Source of the DNA: Petunia secreta
Lineage: Eukaryota > Streptophyta > Magnoliopsida > Solanales > Solanaceae
NCBI GenBank assembly: GCA_029990175.1
Contig: JARKIP010000064.1
Coordinates: forward strand, 11,550,001-11,614,000
Reading direction: 5' to 3'
DNA length: 64,000 bases
In this document: piece by piece, positions 1-12,769 of the stretch
Layout of the letters: each line of letters begins with the position of its first letter
Position numbering within the stretch: position 1 is the first letter of the stretch
Notes under the pieces: model-generated
What the model was told of the DNA's origin: nothing
Database searches by the model: none
Seen by the model: the letters and a program-made list of their open reading frames with translations, nothing else
Made by a program: the position numbers and the translations under genes

Positions 1-254
1 AAAAGATTTTTTATTGGAGCAAGGCTAGTTTGAAAATATAATCAACTCGCTTCTTTTCACAGAAATTCTAAAGCCATACAAGTTGAAGTAGTTGTATTCT
101 CGTTCCTTGTTTTCTCAAAGTATAATGTACCAGGTTGCAGAAGGAGCAAGGTTATGTGGAGCATCAAAAAGTAATTAAAAAAAAAGTAAAAGGAAGAGGA
201 TATAGTAATATTTATACTGAGAATTACTAATGTGTTTCAAATGTATGATCATAG

Positions 255-1931
255 GGAAGAAGTTTGGACTAACAGATTTTATTGACCCTACAACCTGTGG
301 TGAGAAATCTATGAGCCAGGTGCATATTCCGTCTTCTTTTCTTCTTTGTTCCTCCATTTATGGGGTTTTATTTTTTTCAAGTTACCAAGTTGTCTTACTT
401 CATTAACTAGTGAATAACAAATGTAAAGTGCTGACAGGCAGCGGCGGACCTATATACCATTTTCGGGTGCACCGGCACCCGGTAATATCGACAAAATTTT
501 TATATATATATAAATATAAATATCCCAAAAATCGGATATATGTATTATTTGGCATCCTGTGTTTTTGACATATCTATATTGAATTCAATAGTGCCCGCAT
601 CAAACTCAAATCCTGGGTCCGCCTCTGCTGACAGGTAATTGAAGAGATGAGTGATGGTGGAGCTGACTACTGTTTTGAGTGCATTGGATCTGCTTCTGTA
701 ATGCAAGATGCTTTTAGTAGCTGTCGCAAGGTATTAAACTTTCTTCTAATCACTTCTGATTAGCAAAAACATGTCTGCTTATAATTGCAATGTGATATTT
801 AATATTAATTGTTCTAACAGTAGTAATTTTCGTAAAATGGGCACTCGACCATTTCAAACGTGAAATATATATGTCTTGGTTTTCTCATTCTTTTTGCTTT
901 TTGAACTATAAATAACCTCCCCTCGAGGACATCTGAAGAAAACCAAAAAAAACTACAAGTAGTATTCTCAATATTTCAATTTATTAAACAGACTTGACAT
1001 AGAGTTTAAAAAGAAGTAAGAAATTTTTGAAACTCATAATTTAAAATAAGTTATAGGTAATCGCATAGCCATAAATCATCTCATTATGGATAAAGTAACA
1101 AGTTTGAAATTAAATCATATCCAAATTTAGAATTGTGATATTCTTTCATATATAACAGATTGTGTCATTCTTTTTTGAATATATATAATTAATGTTGGTA
1201 TATATAACTTATAGGTATCAATTAGTTTTTAAATGGTAAGCAAATGCTTAAAAGAATTTTGTAGATTATAGTTTACCAAGATATATTTTACTATAGAAAG
1301 TTTCATGTTTTCTTATCCTGCACTTACGGACTGTACTTATCATCTCCAAATATTTATAAAAGAGAAATTAGATTATAAATGATGATGAGTTCTATAACAA
1401 TTGTAGGGTACTGGAAAGACTATTATTCTTGGGGTGGAGATGCATGGCACATCGTTAAGCATCAACCCTTATGAACTGTTGTCCGGAAAAACTATCATTG
1501 GATCCCTGTTTGGAGGTGTCAAAGCTAAAGTTGACATTCCCATGATTGCTACTAAATATTTGAATAATGTGAGTACTTCCCACGTCCTTGTTAATTTTCT
1601 ACTTTTTCCAATCAATGTATTTAAAACTTCAATCATTTGTGGATATTATATGGTACTACAAAAGTCGAATGAACCTATTACCAAATATTCCCAATATCTA
1701 AAAAAAAAAAAAAAATCAAAGTCAAACTATATATGTTATGATACTTACTACTAGTACTAAAACATTACTATCTGACTTTTTAATTTTCCCTTTTTGGATC
1801 TTGGACGGGAGTTGAACTTGGATGGATTCATAACGCATGAAGTTAACTTCCAGGATATTAACAAAGCATTTGACTTGCTTCAAGAAAAGGGATCTCATAC
1901 ACTGCGTTGTATCATTTGGATGGATAAGTAG
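255..1931 (+). CDS. Alcohol dehydrogenase-like protein, C-terminal exons (partial)
   Basis: Four 3' exons of a zinc-type medium-chain alcohol dehydrogenase-like gene; upstream exons lie outside the window. Exons read as 255-319 (KKFGLTDFIDPTTCGE), 635-730 (GGADYCFECIGSAS), 1407-1568 (TIILGVEMHG, SGKTIIGSLFGG) and 1812-1931 (FITHEVNFQDINKAFDLL, ending CIIWMDK then TAG). Phases fit: the internal exons are 96 and 162 bp, the last 120 bp. The pieces match the nucleotide-binding and C-terminal part of plant ADH-like enzymes, which oxidise alcohols or related substrates with NAD; the substrate here cannot be told. The last acceptor (AG at 1810-1811) gives LNLDGF, one residue shorter than the ELNLD usual in the family. 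The first visible intron carries a small hAT-like element whose target duplication contains the 3' splice site. No frameshift is seen. Family call is firm, functional status less so. Confidence 0.8.
439..627. mobile_element. hAT-like MITE in the ADH-like intron
   Basis: A 189-bp element with 12-bp terminal inverted repeats (cagcggcggacc at 439-450 and ggtccgcctctg at 616-627, 11 of 12 matching). It is flanked by a perfect 8-bp duplication ctgacagg at 431-438 and 628-635. A CAG start plus an 8-bp duplication is typical of hAT elements; there is no room for a transposase. The duplicated target contains the AG used as acceptor of the following ADH-like exon. Confidence 0.85.
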
Positions 1932-1954
1932 TGCTTTATTATTTGTGTTTACTG

Positions 1955-2760
1955 GATATAACACTTTGTTTGGAACATTGTTATCCATTGTATTGTATTG
2001 TATTGTTATTATGATTATAATATTTGTTTTGGTTGTTACTTTAATTTCGATGTATTGTATTGTTAAGTTCCGTTGTTACGTAACAATGAAAAGACTCACT
2101 TTGTGTTACAACCAATTTGGTGGTTTTGGATTGTTACTCTTTTTTACTTTCTCATCATGTCCTTAATTATAATTTTATAATAATCATATCTACCATCTAC
2201 CCTATTTTTTTATTTAAATATACCCAAGTAGCTATTTTGACCTCGTCTCCCTTCTTCTCCAGTTTTGCTACGTTCCATGGTCTTTCTTTCTTTATACGTT
2301 TTTTGATTCTTTCTTTTCTTGTACCTTTTTAAAATTCATTCTCTACTTTACAAAAGAACTCAAATTTATTTATTTTATTTGCTCAGATTTCTACTCTTGT
2401 TTAGAATTAGAGGTACGTACTAAATTTTTTTCTTTCTTGTTATGTTTAATATTGTTAACTTATTTTTTTATTTTTACTATGATTTGCATGAATTTCATAG
2501 CTAATATATTTACAAGGTAGTTGGTGATAAACTAGTAAATATAAAATGTCTTAAATTATTTTAAAGAAAAATTTATTACTTAATATAATATTTAGAACAA
2601 CTAAGGGTATATTAATAAACTTATTAGTTACGGTACGATACAATACTATCAAAACAAACAATAAGAATGTTACTAAACAACGGAAAACAATACAATCAAT
2701 TCAAATGTTGTATTTACAATACAATACATTATGAAACAATAGGTAACAATATATTGGTCG
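1955..2760. repeat. AT-rich inverted-repeat element (MITE-like)
   Basis: The stretch just after the ADH-like gene starts with tattgtattg-rich DNA (about 1960-2070) and ends with its inverted counterpart (about 2630-2750, acaatacaat-rich). This makes a long imperfect inverted repeat around an AT-rich centre. No clean target duplication was found, so limits and superfamily are uncertain. It holds no gene. The bases to about 3430 also show nothing recognisable. Confidence 0.4.
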
Positions 2761-3453
2761 TCGGACTAATAAATAATGGTACAAACAGATTTAAAACTCC
2801 TTTTCTGATATATGAAGGTTAAATGCTTGAAGACTAATTATTTTCTTTATATAGTATTCCCTCTGTTTTAATTTACGTGATACACTTAATTTGACACAAA
2901 ACTTAATAAACAAATAAAAACTTTTGAAATTTGTGGTCCAAAATAAGTTATTGTCACGTCCTCTTCTTACTACTTTATTAAGTTCTTATTTCAAGGCAAT
3001 GATTGTGTTATAGGGACAAAATATTAAAATTAAAATCAGCACTTGATATGTTTAAGGTGTGCCAATCCAAGTCGTTGTCCTTTTAGAACACTATTGACTC
3101 GTTTATTGGTCTACGTTAGAGATGTTCATATAAGGATCTCGATTGACTCGAGGAAAGGTGTTGGGCATCCTTGAGTCCTGCGATATGCATAGCTGCTTTA
3201 TTGTCGATTTTCGGCTTAGAAAAATATGTTTTTCGTACTGTTGTTATCATTTTAACTCACACTTTGATTCTGAATAAAACTTTAAAAATGCTTATTATTC
3301 GTCAATTCCTTCCAAACTTCAAAATAGGTTCCGGTTACATGAGTCGGCCCAAACTCAACTATAGTAAGCCTAATTCATTGAACATGGGTTGTTTATATAT
3401 TTAATTAAGAAAGTGCCAAATTTTATTAGTCAAGTGATGGGTTGGTTTGCAAG

Positions 3454-4788
3454 TGATCGACCTAGAAAAGGCTCATGACAAAGTCTCAAGGGAGGTTCTA
3501 TGGAGATGCTTGGAGTCTAACGAAGTACATGTGTCTTACGCCAAAGTGATTAAGGACATGTATGATGGATCCAAGACCCGAGTGAGAACAGTTGAAGGAG
3601 ACTCAAATCACTTCCCATTCGAGATGGGGATGCACCAGGGGTCTGCGCTTAGCCTATTTTTATTTGCCCTGGTGATGGATGAATTGACTAAGAAATATCC
3701 AAGGTAAGGTACTGTGGTGTATGTTATTTGCGGATGGCATAGTCTTGATTGACGAGACATGCGGTGGAGTCAATGAGAAGCTGGAAGTTTGGAGACAGAT
3801 TCTAGAGTTTAAAGGTTTCAGGTTGAGCAAAACGAAGACAGAGTATATGGAGTGCAGGTTTAGTGATGCGTCACACGAGTCGGATCTGGAAGTTACCTTT
3901 GATACTCAAGTCATCCCTAAGAAGGAAGTTTCAAGTATCTTGGGTCACTACTCCAAGAGAATTGGGAGATTGACAAGGACGTCACACGTTGTATAGGAGT
4001 GGGATGGTTGAAGTGGAGGCTACCTTCTGGAGTTCTATGCGATAAGAAAGTGCCTCATAAACTTAAGGGTAAGTTCTATATAGTGGTCGTTAGACCAACT
4101 ATGCTATATAGATCGGAGTGTTTACCAGCTAAGAGTTCGCACATTCAGAAGGCGAGCGTAGCAGAGATGAGAATGCTTAGATAGATGTGTGGATATACTA
4201 GGATGGATAGGATTAGGAGTGAGGTCATTCGTGATAAAGTTGGTGTTGCCCTAGTGGTAGACAAGATGCGAGAAGCGAGGTTAAGATAGTTCGGGCATAT
4301 GAAAATGAGGAGCACAGATGCGCCGGTGAGGAGGTGCGAGAGGTTTTCAGTGCTGGGTCTACGGAGAGGTAGAGGTAGATCGAAGAAAAATTGGGCCGAT
4401 GTGATTAAACAGGACATGACTCATTCTCCAGATCACCGAGGACATGACTATAGATAGGACAATGTGGAGGTCGAAGATCCGCGTTGTAAGTTAGGCAGTA
4501 GTCAAGTGATTTTCGCCGTATTAATAGTATTACTCTCGTAAATACGATTTTTGTCTTACTTCTGTTGTGTTTTGTCTGTGTACATTTTGGTATCCTTTAG
4601 TTTTTATTCTTCTTTATACTTTGCTTTAATCTTGTTTCCATCAATCATATTTTCCTAAATTGTTGTTCTTTAGCCGAGGGTCTATCGGAAACAGCCTCTC
4701 CATCTTGGTGGGGTAAGATCTGTGTATATCTTACGCTCCCAAGACCCCATTTGTGGAAAAATATTGGGTATTGTTGTTATTGTAGTTG
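3454..4788 (+). mobile_element. 5'-truncated RTE-like LINE, degenerate
   Basis: Broken pieces of one non-LTR reverse transcriptase follow in order: 3447-3707 (DLEKAHDKVSREVLWRCLES, then GMHQGSALSLFLFALVMDEL), 3721-3996 (LFADGIVLIDE, with the catalytic DD changed to DG), 3999-4184 (CDKKVPHKLKGKF, AEMRMLR) and on to about 4430. The wording matches the abundant plant RTE-type LINEs. The 3' end (about 4675-4788) has the sequence found at LINE and SINE tails in Solanaceae, ending in attgttgttattg. A near-perfect duplication of about 20 bp flanks it (3432-3453 and 4789-4810), so this is a truncated insertion. It is frameshifted and inactive. Confidence 0.85.
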
Positions 4789-4964
4789 AAGTGATGGGCT
4801 GGTTTGAAAGATCATTATGGGCCAAATTTTACTAGTTCAAAATTTTCTTTTAACGAATTTTTACCATGTATGTCCACTAGTTTAATTTTGAACTAAAAGT
4901 AGTCTCATTTAAAAATATTTATCTGAGCTGGTCATTTAGCTAAAAATATTTTATTCCATAGTCG

Positions 4965-5160
4965 CGGTATACCTTTAGCCGGTATACCCTATAGCCGCGG
5001 TATACTCCAATGGTTTACGGTATATCTCAATGGTATACAAGTTTGATTTGTCACAAATCATGCTTCTATTGTACACCTTTCTAGTTTACGGTATACCCCG
5101 ATGATATACAAGTTTTATTTGTTCTAGTATACAATATACGCCAACAGTATACCCCAATGT
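4965..5160. repeat. Degenerate GGTATAC repeat tract
   Basis: The words cggtatac, ggtatacc and ggtatacaag recur about ten times at irregular spacing. No coding sequence is present. The tract lies just before the Mutator-like element at 5262 and may belong to another, undefined element. Confidence 0.5.
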
Positions 5161-5261
5161 TGTGGCTGTGCGGCTAAAAAATATTTAAGAAAAACTGGGG
5201 CCATAGTCAGGTAATATTTTAATGTGGGGTGGCTAGTTTTAAAAACATCCCTTATTTTAAT

Positions 5262-6301
5262 GAAAAATTTACACCACATGACTACCCTAATCGCTAAATT
5301 ACCAAAGATACCAATACTTTTATTGTATTTACAAAACATAAAAATAGCTTTAAAAAAAAACACCATACAAACCATTTTTTTCATTGAAAACCCTAATTCT
5401 TCCTCTCTCCTTCTCTCCCCTCCTCCACCCATCCACCCAGCTACTTTCCTCCTCCACAGCTTTGGCGATCAGATCTAACTCAGGCGTCCACCGGAGAACA
5501 TGGAGGTTATTGCAGTCGTTTTGTGACCCGATCGATCCCCCTTCTCTGATCGCTGTTGCTACTGCTGCAGTGCAGCGACGCTGATGCCCCTGCGGTGGCG
5601 CTGCTTCTCTGCAGTGGCGGCACGAGCAACTACTTTGTTTTCCGGTGCTGCTGTTACTGTTTTCCGGCGGCGCTGATGCTGTTTTCCAGCGCCGCTCCGA
5701 TCTGCTCCTCCTTTTGTTTTTTTCTTTTTGTATATGTATAAAATCGTATATTCATGTATATCTATGTATTTTGTGTATATAAATATGTATTTCTTTGTAT
5801 ATTTATTTATAAATGTCTATATCCACTTTTTTATGTGTATGTTTTTGTATATATGTGTATGTTGTTGTATGCTTGTGTATATGTATGTCTAGAATAGATA
5901 GTTATTTGTATGTGTGTTTTTTGTATATATATTTTTTGTATGTTTGTGTATGTTTGGTTATGTATAGTTTCAAAACATTAATTTTTAAAATTTTTCAATG
6001 TATTTATGTGTATTTTTGTATGTTTCATTTTGTAGATCCAAACAATTTAAAAATAATAATTCTGGCGACGGCTGTCTGGCGGCCGGCGGTGGCTGACTGA
6101 CGGCGGTGAATGGTGGCAGCAGCCCCCAAGGAAGTGATGGGTGGAGAAGGTAGGAAGAAGGAGATGAAACTCTAAATTGTAGGTATTTGTTGAAACTTGT
6201 ATATACAATATAAAAAACCTATTGATATGTTTTGTAAAGTGGTAAACTATCATATTTTTTGTAAATATAGTATTAGGGTTGTATATTTTTGTAAATCTCC
6301 C
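5262..6301. mobile_element. Non-autonomous Mutator-like element (TATACA-array type)
   Basis: A 1040-bp element with diverged inverted ends (gaaaaatttacaccacatga on the left; reverse complement of the right end gggagatttacaaaaata). The flanking 9-bp duplication is tattttaat (5253-5261) and tattttatt (6302-6310), 8 of 9 matching. Inside are a GC-rich block (about 5460-5710), a tract of tgtatatatgtgtatg words (about 5730-6030) and a second GC-rich block (about 6060-6150). Short open frames here look incidental. The layout is repeated in the element at 48566-49592. Confidence 0.65.
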
Positions 6302-6309
6302 TATTTTAT

Positions 6310-6700
6310 TTACTTAGCTTAAATTTGCCTACTCGTTTCTCAATTTTGTCAGAGGTTTAACAAGTTTGAATTTGAATCCTAATTTTTCCTAGCGTTTCAG
6401 AATTTTCGGAAATTTTGCAAGTTAAGTTCAGCTAGTTACAAGTTGGATCTCAAAAAGTTTCTGCAGTGGGCCTCATTATAGCATGCAATTTAGTTTATAA
6501 CCCAAAAGTAACAACATGAAATTCTTATAAACAAAACAGCAACACAGACAAAATAAGACAAATAATACAGACAGGACATAAAATAAAAGATTCTGTTGCG
6601 CTTGGTCCTTACTTCAACTTCAGATTTGGACCAGGCCTTCAACGAGTCTCATTTACAGCAGATTCAAGTCTTTAACATGTATATACGAGTAGCATTTTCA
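6310..6700. other. Intergenic stretch, nothing recognised
   Basis: AT-rich sequence between the Mutator-like element and the L1-type LINE remnant. No gene, RNA gene or repeat structure was recognised. Confidence 0.5.
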
Positions 6701-7008
6701 CATGGTTGAATTGGCGAACATGATGCTCGTATATTTGCGAGGTTGGATCGAATCTTAGGAATAATTTATATCTTGATTGTTTCCTTCTCATGAAATGCAG
6801 CACGATATAAGATATGGGTCAGGCCCCACGTCATTGATTTTAAATTGTAATCCTAATGCAATACCAATTGTCGTTTAAATTTTGAATTTTTGGGTAGATG
6901 ATTCGACTTTCAAGGATGTTAAAGAAAGCTGGACGACTGTTTTTTGGGAGATCCTTTCATGGTATTCCATCGCAAGCTCAAGAAGGTTAAAAAAGCATTA
7001 GTCACATG

Positions 7009-7788
7009 CTCTGTTTTAAAAGGCAGTTTTGGGACTCGCCTCGGGCGGAGCACTTGCAAAACGCCTTGAGGCTCTCGGGCGGGTCTTAGATCCGTGAGAC
7101 TTACGCCTGAAGAGCTCGACAGTACGCCCAGAGCACGCCCAACGCTCGGGACTCACCTTATAGAACCTATGCAAATAATCTATCCAATTCCCTAATTAAG
7201 ATTGTTCATCCACAATTTTCTTTAAAATGATTGATACAAATCGTATTCATTTATAGAAATCGAGAAATTGAGTGTAGCTCAATTAACAAGACATATTTCA
7301 TCTATATACTTAATCTGAAAATACGTAGTTGAGGTATATATCATCACTTGTTATTAGTTTTCATGTCTTATTTCTATCACTCAAAATTAGATGTAAATTA
7401 TTTTACAATTTAGAAGCAAATTATATTGATCAATGAAGAATTAATATTTTAAATTATAATAGTAATAAATTTTATTTTTATTCACTTTAATATTAACAAA
7501 ATTTTAATTTTTTAATTATTTGAAAGTTAATATAGTTTATTTGTCTTATAAAAACTGTAACATTATTCAGTTTCTTATACTTGTAAAAAATATTAGATTG
7601 TTTGTTACTATATCTTTTTTCTTAACTTTTTTTAATGTATTTTCGATATTTTTTTGGCTCATTATGTTATTTATTATTAAAATTAATTAAAAAATTAGAT
7701 CCATGGGGCTTACGCCCCACGTGGGGCTTACGCCTCGCCCCATTGTAAGTAAAACGCCTCGCCATGCGCCCCGCCTTTTAAAACATTG
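7009..7788. mobile_element. hAT-like non-autonomous element inside the LINE
   Basis: A 780-bp element with inverted ends ctctgttttaaaaggc and, on the reverse complement of the right, ccaatgttttaaaaggc. A perfect 8-bp duplication gtcacatg flanks it (7001-7008 and 7789-7796). GC-rich GCGAGGCG-like ends surround an AT-rich core (about 7200-7690). There is no transposase. It interrupts the LINE reading frame exactly at the duplicated codons. Confidence 0.8.
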
Positions 7789-8873
7789 GTCACATGGAAC
7801 AAGAATAATTTTATTTTTCAACGTATTTCGACTTTGAAGGATATGATTAAGGCGCAAGAAACTGAATTTGAGTGTCACCCCATTCACTCCAATAGAGAAA
7901 TATTGCATAAGGTTCAAGCTGATTTAAATAGATATTTGTCGTTGGATGAGGATTTTTGGAGGCAAAAGTCGGGTATGCGGTGGTTTAAAGAAGGAGATCG
8001 TAACACTCGATTTTTTATTGTACAAGGAGAAAAAGGCTTAACCTTAATCATATTCAAAGTCTGGAGGGTGTTTGGTTTGATTCCAATGAAGAAATGGGCA
8101 ATGAAACAATCAAATATTTCAAAAGAACGTATACTTACTGATATTGATATTTTTTATCACGTGTCGAATATTTTTTTATTAATCAGAATGAGGAATTGGT
8201 GGAAGCTCTTATTAGTGAGGAGGTAAAAGCTACCGTTTTTTAGCTCAGTAGAGTTCGTGATGGTTTAACAGATTTGTTCTATCAAAAGTGTTGAGACATT
8301 GTGAGTCTGGACATAATTAATTTGGTGAATGTATTTTTCAATGATCATGAGTTAACCAAATATATTACTCATACTAATTTGATTTTACTCTTGAAGAAAA
8401 AACAAGTTTATACTTTTGTAGATTTAAAACCTATTAATTTGAATAATTTCATTAACAAGACTATTTCGCGAGTGGTGCATGGTAGATAGGGAAAATTATT
8501 GCCATTGATTATTTCTCTGAATCAATCAGGATTTTAAAGGGTAGAAGTATTGTGAAAAATATTCTTCTGGCTCAAGATATAATTAGAGACATTGATGAGA
8601 GATATAAGGTGGAAAATATGGCCATTGAGTTAGATATGCCTAAGAATTAAGAGCTTGTTTTTTGATTGTTTCTTACTAAAATATCGAGGAAGATGGGTTT
8701 TCGAGAGATTTTCATTAATATCATATGGTGAATTGTATCTAACAATTGGTACTTTATTTTGATTAATGGACAAGCACATATATTTTTAAAATCTTCAAAA
8801 GGGGTTAAGAAATGTGAGTCTTTGTCGTCGGCATTATTTACTTAAACAGCGGAGGCGTTGTCATGGAGTTTGA

Positions 8874-9091
8874 TGTTGAACTATAGGGACTAAAGTGTAA
8901 TTAGCTAAGTTAGTTAGTTAGTTGGTTACTAGATATTTTAGTTAGTTATAGTAGGATATAAATAGTAGTAGAGTTACCATTGTAATATCATCTTAGGTCA
9001 TTACTTCTCTTAGCTTAATAAACAAGCCAACTCCCTTTCTTTTCTCTCAAGTTTCAGCTCCCATGGCTGCTCCCATAGCTGAGCTTCAACA
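8874..9091 (+). repeat. Left LTR of the Ty1/copia element
   Basis: 218 bp, starting TGTTGAACTA and ending GCTTCAACA. It differs from the right LTR by three substitutions (in ttact/ttagt, agat/aaat and aggtc/agctc). A tataaatag near 8959 may be its TATA box. Confidence 0.93.
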
Positions 9092-9103
9092 TGGTATCAG
9101 AGC
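9092..9103 (+). other. Primer-binding site (initiator tRNA-Met type)
   Basis: tggtatcagagc follows the left LTR directly. It is the usual complement of the plant initiator tRNA-Met 3' end used to prime copia reverse transcription. Confidence 0.9.
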
Positions 9104-11494
9104 GAGGTCACGCGATCTTCAGCTCAGCGAGTGGTAACACAATTTCTTCTCCATTACTCTGTATCTGCAAATCAGCAGTGTAGCATTTGTAGTTGTTCTT
9201 CCTACTCTTTTACTGTTTTATCTGCTATTGTTTGATTCAGTCTATTAGGGCAGTTATGAGCATCTAACTGCCATTGCTGATAAGAGAATCGATCGGAGAA
9301 TAGGCTTCTGTGATTCGAATTGTGAATGTGCACTGTGATTCCTTTTCTAAACCTAGGTTGAAACCTTATAGTGTGAATTCTAGCTGTAAGCATGACTAAT
9401 AATGTGAACATTGGATCTGTGTGGGGCGCACAAGCATCAGGATCTGTAGCTGATCCTTATGACAAAATTCATCACAATCATCCACTATACATTCATCCCT
9501 CGGATACACAGGGGTTAGTGTTAGTTTCTGTACAGCTTCAAGAATCAGAGAACTACTCACTATGGAGCAAATCCATGAAAATAGTTCTAACTGGAAAGAA
9601 TAAGCTAGGATTTGTATCAGGAATGTGTAAGAAGGAGAATTTTGAGCCTGCTTTACACGACCTATGGGATAGGTGCAATGCCATTGTGTTAGCATGGATT
9701 ATGAACACAGTATCTAAGGATTTGCTGAGTATTGTGATCTATGCATCAGATGCATATAGTGTTTGGGAGGACCTTAGGGAAAGGTTTGATAAGGTTAATG
9801 CCTCAAGGGCTTTTGACCTGCATCAAGAGATTGCAACCTTGACACAAGGAACATCATCTGTATCAAACTACTTTTCAAGGCTTAGAGTTCTGTGGGATGA
9901 GCTGGAAGCTCTTATACCTCCTTCATCTTGTGGTTGTCCTGAATCCAAGGAGTATACACAATATTTCCAGATGCAGAAGTTGTGGCAATTCCTCATGGGA
10001 CTAAATGAATCTTACACTTAGACAAGAAGCCAAGTACTGATGACTACACCCCTCCCAAACCTGAACCAAGCCTATGCTATGATTATCACAGTGGAAAGTC
10101 AAAGACTGCATACTGCAAACTCATCTTTTGAGACTGGCCCTCATAATCCTACTGCTCTCCTAAGTAACAACCTGAACAGGGGAAACTATAATGGGAATGC
10201 TAACTATAACAGAACCAGAGGTAACTACAACAAGAACAGGTCTAACAAGCCTCCTGTTCAATGTGACTATTGCTCAAAGAAGGGACACACCAGAGAAGGG
10301 TGCTTCAAGCTGATTGGGTATCCTGATGACTTCAAGGGTAAGAAGAATAACTGGGGAAACCAAGGACAACAGAATCAAGCCAATGCTGCTAGTTACAATG
10401 ACAACAACTTCAGTGATGCACATTTTCAGGGGTTTCCCCCAGCATATGGCAACAGAACTGATCCCATGGCACAACACTATCCAAAAGGAGGTCCCAACTT
10501 CTCATCTCAAGGAAATGGCACTTCATACTACAATGGCTATAATCCTATGGCAGGCCCTTCTCATGCACCACCACCAGCTCTCACACAGGATCAGTACAGC
10601 CAGATCATTCAGATGCTTAATAAAGGAAAGTACGTAGATCATGAAGCTAATGCAGCTAATGCAGGTACAGTAACTGCTTTCATGTCTAATCTATTCCAAA
10701 GTAACTGGATAATAGACACTGGAGCCTCAAATCATATGGTCAATAATCTGAACCTGCTAACCAAGCATCATGCTATCATAAACAGTGATAGGAGTAAAGT
10801 GAGCCTACCTAATGGTGATAAGGTTGACATTACACATACAGGAGAGTCCATTATTCTTGAGGATCAGCATGTAAATAATGTCCTATACATTCCAGAGTTT
10901 AAGCACAATCTCCTTTCAGTATCCCAAATCACTAAAGCATTAGGGTGTATGGTGGCCTTTTATCTTGACTTATGTGTTTTTCAGGACCTCTCAAGTGGGA
11001 AGGTATTGGGGATTGGTAAGGAGGATCATGGCCTGTATCTACTTAAAGGGGAAGTTCAGAACAAGTCTTCAGCTCAGCACACTGCCTTGCATGCTGAAGA
11101 TAAAGGATCAGCAGCCTGCATAGATAATTCTGTACATAGCACTTGTAATAAAGTCTGTCACAATAGTCATAGAAACTGTGTGAAAACTCCTATGCATAGT
11201 ACTTGTGAAATATCTGCCCTATGGCATAAGAGATTAGGCCATGCACCTCTCCAAGTTGTAAAATCTGCCTTGAATAATGTACAGCTACAAGATCATCATT
11301 GTTCTGTCTGTCCAGTTGCAAAACAATCAAGACTACCACTTTCTTTAAGCAAACACAGATCTACTTCACCTTTTGACATTGTGCATGCTGATATCTAGGG
11401 ACCCTACAGGGTATCTACTCATGATAATAAGAGGTTCTTTATGACTTTAGTTGATGATTTTTCCAGATATACTTGGATATTCTTGTTGTATAGC

Positions 11495-12404
11495 TGTTAT
11501 ACTTTATGCACCTCCTAAAGACACTAGAAGGGGGGGTTGAATAGTGTCTCCTGATTTTCGCAAGAACTTTGTTCTTCTACTGTAGAACAAGGTTCTTAGA
11601 ATTTCCTTCTACCCGCGTCTAACAAGAACATACACTGACTAGCACACCAAACACACAAGGATTTTTACGTGGAAAACTCCTTGCTCAAGGGAGAAAAACC
11701 ACGACCCACACTCTGGGATTTTTGCACTGAATCCACTAACACAAGAGCAATGTTTTAGATTACAAACTCTGTAACCAAGGGGCTACACTCTAGACCCTAA
11801 TCACTAATCAAAGCTACACTCTAGCTTTTCTAGTAATCACAAAAGAGTTTACCTAATACATAAGCTTCTAGAATAAGCAGATAGGTAAAACAATGAATGC
11901 TCGATATTGTGACAACTTACAACTCGATAATCCTAGACAAGAAATCTAGACTCAATACTCTGCATGCAGTTTAGTTGTCTTCTTCAGCTTATCCACGTAG
12001 AAAGTTATTGAATCGCCTTTACTTGTACTTGACTCTCTGTGCGTGAATGATCAGAAAAAACTCGGCTGTCTCTACTACTGGCTTTTTATACAAATCGTGT
12101 AACCCTAGTTGAGTTCTACTGGGAATCCCCTTAATTAAGGTAAGTTGGGATTCGTAGTAACTCTTTTCCATGTTAACGTCTGACTCTTTTCATACTTCGT
12201 AGACACAGCTGGGACACCGCCTCTTTTAGTCCGACTAGGATACGTATACAACCACGCGCCACTATTCCTAGTTCCACAGGGATTTGCAACCCACATTCTT
12301 TTCGATCAAACGTGCCCTTCCCTTCAAGGACCGAGTTCTTCAGGTTCCTTGTATGAACCTCGGTGTCCTTCCTGTTTGTCATACTTCAAAACCAGCTTTC
12401 AACA
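11495..12404 (-). repeat. 3' LTR of the SIRE-like element
   Basis: 910 bp, TGTTATACTT at the left edge and TTTCAACA at the right. No difference from 19967-20876 was seen on reading both through. The short open frames in each LTR are shadows. Confidence 0.93.
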
Positions 12405-12418
12405 AATTCCCCCTTTTT
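12405..12418 (-). other. Polypurine tract of the SIRE-like element
   Basis: aattccccctttttg next to the LTR reads as a purine run (caaaaagggggaatt) on the minus strand, where plus-strand DNA synthesis of the element starts. Confidence 0.75.
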
Positions 12419-12769
12419 GATGATGACAAACAACCGTTGCCCAAGAACCTGAATAGACATAAACCAAAAAACCAAAACAAGATAGAACAGAATAAAAACA
12501 ACAGATGAGTTAGGTCACAAACACCCCAAATTCCTTCTTCCCCCTTTTGGCATCATCGAAAAGATTTGAAGACCTGCAGGAACTTGTCAAGTTAGTTCGG
12601 TCTACTGCACAAGGCAACTCGTTAATAATAAGAACACAAGTATACACAAATAAGGGCCCATCCAAGAACCTGAATACTTAAGCAGAAAACAGATAAGAAC
12701 ACAAGAATTTAAAAACATTATCCAGATTGTGACATCAGCACAACCCTGTTAATAGTTACAAAACCAAAT

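Noticed and set aside
5384..5741. Small Cys/Ala-rich proteins in the GC-rich part of the 5262-6301 element
   Set aside because: Frames overlap one another, have no family resemblance and lie within a transposon; better read as non-coding or captured remnants.
12173..12508. Short frames, repeated identically at 20645-20854 and from 20756
   Set aside because: They lie inside the 910-bp LTRs; the identity is due to the LTR pair. The frame from 20756 only becomes real polyprotein after 20882.
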